This document shows, piece after piece, positions 62,801-64,000 of a DNA stretch of 64,000 nucleotides. Under the pieces are notes generated by a model that made no database searches, was not told the DNA's origin, and saw nothing but the letters and a program-made list of their open reading frames with translations. The translations under genes and the position numbers were made by a program. Numbering within the stretch: the stretch's first letter is position 1; every line of letters starts with the position of its first letter. Source of the DNA: Ruminiclostridium papyrosolvens DSM 2782 (GTDB lineage: Bacteria > Bacillota > Clostridia > Acetivibrionales > DSM-1351); NCBI RefSeq assembly GCF_029318685.1, contig NZ_CP119677.1, positions 1,915,001-1,979,000 on the forward strand, in the 5' to 3' direction.

Positions 62801-64000
62801 AGAACTTCTAATGGTGAAAATTGAAAGTACATTAAAAGAACCAAAAGCCAAAGAACACGATTTTGTTAATGACATGGTTAATGAGCTATTTAATGTAGCC
62901 AAAGAATCTCCTTTACCTGAGAGAGTTACACAGAAGGACGAGCCGTTAAATTTCATGGCACAGGCTATTCAAAATAGGGAGCAGTATAGAAATATATGGC
63001 TTAAAGCAAAGGAAGGTTTAAAGGCTAAATACGAAGGTACGGAGCAATTCAAAATGTTATCGGACTACTTTGAAAAGGGTATCAAACCTACTTTTTCCGT
63101 AAAAACCTTAGATGCTGCAATAGGTAGATACGTTTCCTCTCTGAAATCAAGTAATGGCGAAGGAACTGTCAAAGAAACGAAAACAAGTCTTGATGATATT
63201 GTTAAGAACTACTACAAGGTTGGAGAAAAAACTATTTCAAATATGGTTAATGAAATGGTGGAACGTGCCGGACTTAATAAGCAGGATGCTGCTACACTTG
63301 AAAAATATGTCCGTAACCGTATGCATGTACTGACAAAGGCAAAAAGAGAATCTATTCTTGCTAGTATTTTTAATGAAAAACCACCGCAGGAGGTTGACAG
63401 GCTTAGAACTGTAAGGCAGCTGTCAAACTTGGGAGCATTCAAACATGAAACTTATGCCAACAAAGCTTTTAAAAAATTAAGTGCTGAAGCTAAAAAGATT
63501 GTTGCAAAATCCGGTATTGATTTTGGAAAGGTTGCTTTAAGTAGTGTTGAGAATGAACAATTAAATAAAGTTAAACTTTTAAAGGAAGTCAGCGAGAAGT
63601 TAGACATAAACGATACTGATTTGAAGCTTGTTGTAAATGCCATAAGTGATGAATTTGACAGGGTTCTTGAGAAGAAGAAGGACAGTATAGCTAATGTATT
63701 CTCCAAAAGAGAGATTAAGAAAAAGGCCTTTTATGATAAACTTCTTGATTACTACGATAAAGGATATTTCAACAATCCAAGACTGAGAGAGATTATCGCT
63801 GAAAAAATGGGATTACCAAGTCTTACTGATGGAGCTATGGAAAAGCTTATATCAGAGACAGAACAACTGGCAAAGTTACCAAAGCAAGGTTTTAATAACT
63901 TTGTACAGAGGGAAGAAATTGAAACCCGTATACTCACGGACTTAAAGAACATTGTGCCTGCAAGTTGGTCTAAGAAGGTATCTACAGTACAAGCTATAAT
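59880..64000 (+). CDS. Giant virion-type protein, runs off the window
   Basis: At least 1373 codons with no stop. Residues 1-300 hold repeats RYTADDIKNLRE / AYTADDVIKMRE and glycine-rich hydrophobic helices (QALAYGALSGGIEAGTEKMF). Then comes a P/T/Q-rich linker (about 430-520), an internal NLQLFAQ at residues 750-756, and long helical coiled coil to the window's edge. The architecture fits a large ejection or polyvalent protein of short-tailed phages. The ATG follows the previous stop by 4 nt. The C-terminal part, and any enzymatic domain, is outside the window. Confidence 0.75.
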   Translation, partial: MARYTADDIKNLREGSANTYRQAYTADDVIKMREELKAKPSKPVETIKPTVDLLKKDQDIKNFMLDDLGKMAAVKSPETNTTVKPSFIDNVKSLFSSNLGSITKDIIGGKAHIKSDEEVYKGMNPFQAALEKGTTEFLTGLNNAPRAVLKATGIETPELDKIAVSGDKRLENIQNYSGLKDVSGFKKTATDMVESVGNMLPSMVLPVAKLASIGISSGGNSARKAELEGATPQQALAYGALSGGIEAGTEKMFSAIPFLNKSGVADNAIKRIIEPIDNKIVKTLANRAVGAAGEGIEEVVSTALDPLAQKITYNENAKPASAGDLVNSFTTGAALAGVLGLPSTVVDIYNTRDSSTPQKAQEIAQTLPDTYESKNITVPVSEMSVPEQTAYVDKVKADVQDYATNKVNQLANLDEQEEFKRIQSTQPVTPVVQNTDILYPVQEITSVAQPTIETPVSVGTVNNIEPAAQTIPTVEQSTVRANTQSVITPVESSVANNNIQAPETSPINQVQAENQPTSNGVTLTERGYSTAGKDALISKKNVKAYQFDNPEVKPFYQDYAKYILDNEFVPNKNLNRDTKVMKMLREDTGLTPKDIKTGLEKLVVNQGQENVAAAKRIELVIDDMLTKGFDSVVAGNIPPVQDYIDIKNKLEGTNYTVPIQEDEDLPIPDINNNLVKSTVPENVQEPQPVSVVNEPVKNTINNSKQQKTPDEKKYDTLKGLLDELIAKKAKATTNDEIKALENDIEKVRINLQLFAQNSSKALTGEQAVSDFYKNSVLKSYIVPENVKSTLDELNYLYDMESNAGQLEQAVININKDMPEVINRLKSQKSLQSGTDTAEALIIEKIFIEQAKDTGDFSELDNWLQIVRERVTPTAQALQAMNMFKRFTPENTLLQAKKIVDESRTPADNKEIDNKAKRLKDELDNIQDDTGEVAKDAVKKAKELERKSRAKKQAIEGKDNPNGISQKDIDDMDPAELLMVKIESTLKEPKAKEHDFVNDMVNELFNVAKESPLPERVTQKDEPLNFMAQAIQNREQYRNIWLKAKEGLKAKYEGTEQFKMLSDYFEKGIKPTFSVKTLDAAIGRYVSSLKSSNGEGTVKETKTSLDDIVKNYYKVGEKTISNMVNEMVERAGLNKQDAATLEKYVRNRMHVLTKAKRESILASIFNEKPPQEVDRLRTVRQLSNLGAFKHETYANKAFKKLSAEAKKIVAKSGIDFGKVALSSVENEQLNKVKLLKEVSEKLDINDTDLKLVVNAISDEFDRVLEKKKDSIANVFSKREIKKKAFYDKLLDYYDKGYFNNPRLREIIAEKMGLPSLTDGAMEKLISETEQLAKLPKQGFNNFVQREEIETRILTDLKNIVPASWSKKVSTVQAI

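Larger units (their letters stand above)
7166..64000. mobile_element. Temperate podovirus-like prophage (right end outside window)
   Basis: Continuous phage gene content begins at the tRNA-Trp half-site: lysogeny module, recombination and replication genes, nucleotide-metabolism genes, packaging, portal, scaffold, capsid and tail-nozzle genes. At least 56.8 kb belongs to it, and it runs past the window. No integrase, holin or endolysin was found in the visible part; they may lie at the other end. Tail tube, tape-measure and baseplate-hub genes are absent, while adaptor and nozzle-like genes suggest a short tail. Confidence 0.9.

Overview
The window is low-GC DNA from a clostridial Firmicute. 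Codon use, AGGAGG ribosome sites, frequent TTG starts and the style of the phage genes suggest a relative of Ruminiclostridium or Clostridium, but the species cannot be fixed from sequence alone. It divides into a chromosomal part (1-7165) and a large prophage (about 7166 to beyond 64000).

Chromosome: the 3' three quarters of a 23S rRNA gene, with a hairpin insertion at the helix-45 position; a 5S rRNA gene with its terminator; an intergenic stretch holding a consensus promoter and a long rod-like inverted-repeat structure that may be a small RNA; a queC-queD-queE operon for 7-deazaguanine (queuosine precursor) synthesis; and a secreted SH3-M23 peptidase on the other strand. A 47-bp copy of the 3' half of a tRNA-Trp gene on the minus strand marks attL. 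Everything to its right is phage.

Prophage, left end (7.2-11.5 kb): instead of an integrase this end carries an agr-type peptide-signalling module. agrB runs rightward. On the minus strand, behind the double-HTH phage repressor, come a seven-helix AgrC-like membrane protein with no kinase domain and an AgrD-like peptide precursor that overlaps it. A divergent Cro-like gene, an excisionase-like gene and several tiny genes follow. I consider this the most interesting system in the window.

Early region (11.5-34 kb): Rha regulator, AbrB-like protein, nucleotidyltransferase-like protein, Rad50/SbcC-like ATPase, DUF2303, RecT, metallo-beta-lactamase-fold protein, SSB, DnaD-like and DnaC-like replication proteins, RusA, two radical-SAM-type proteins, ASCH, MazG-like and DUF1599 nucleotide proteins, a PAPS-reductase-like protein, and an HTH protein fused to an IS5-OrfA-like domain. 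A leftward island (34.2-36.5 kb) with a perfect consensus promoter carries a DUF3560 protein and small genes.

Late region (37.9-64 kb): a possible small terminase, a RepL-like winged-helix protein behind two palindromic operators, two promoters whose start regions are packed with DnaA boxes, YopX, a tandem Tad2-type anti-Thoeris protein, then packaging and head genes: large terminase (with an in-frame stop in its P-loop), portal, LQLFA-type scaffold and major capsid. Short-tail genes follow: adaptor, a gp10-like nozzle and a propeller protein. Next come a secreted moron on the minus strand, a BRO antirepressor and two large ejection-type proteins, the last running off the window. With no tail tube or tape-measure genes, the phage looks like a short-tailed (podovirus) temperate phage. 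The right attachment site and integrase are not in view.
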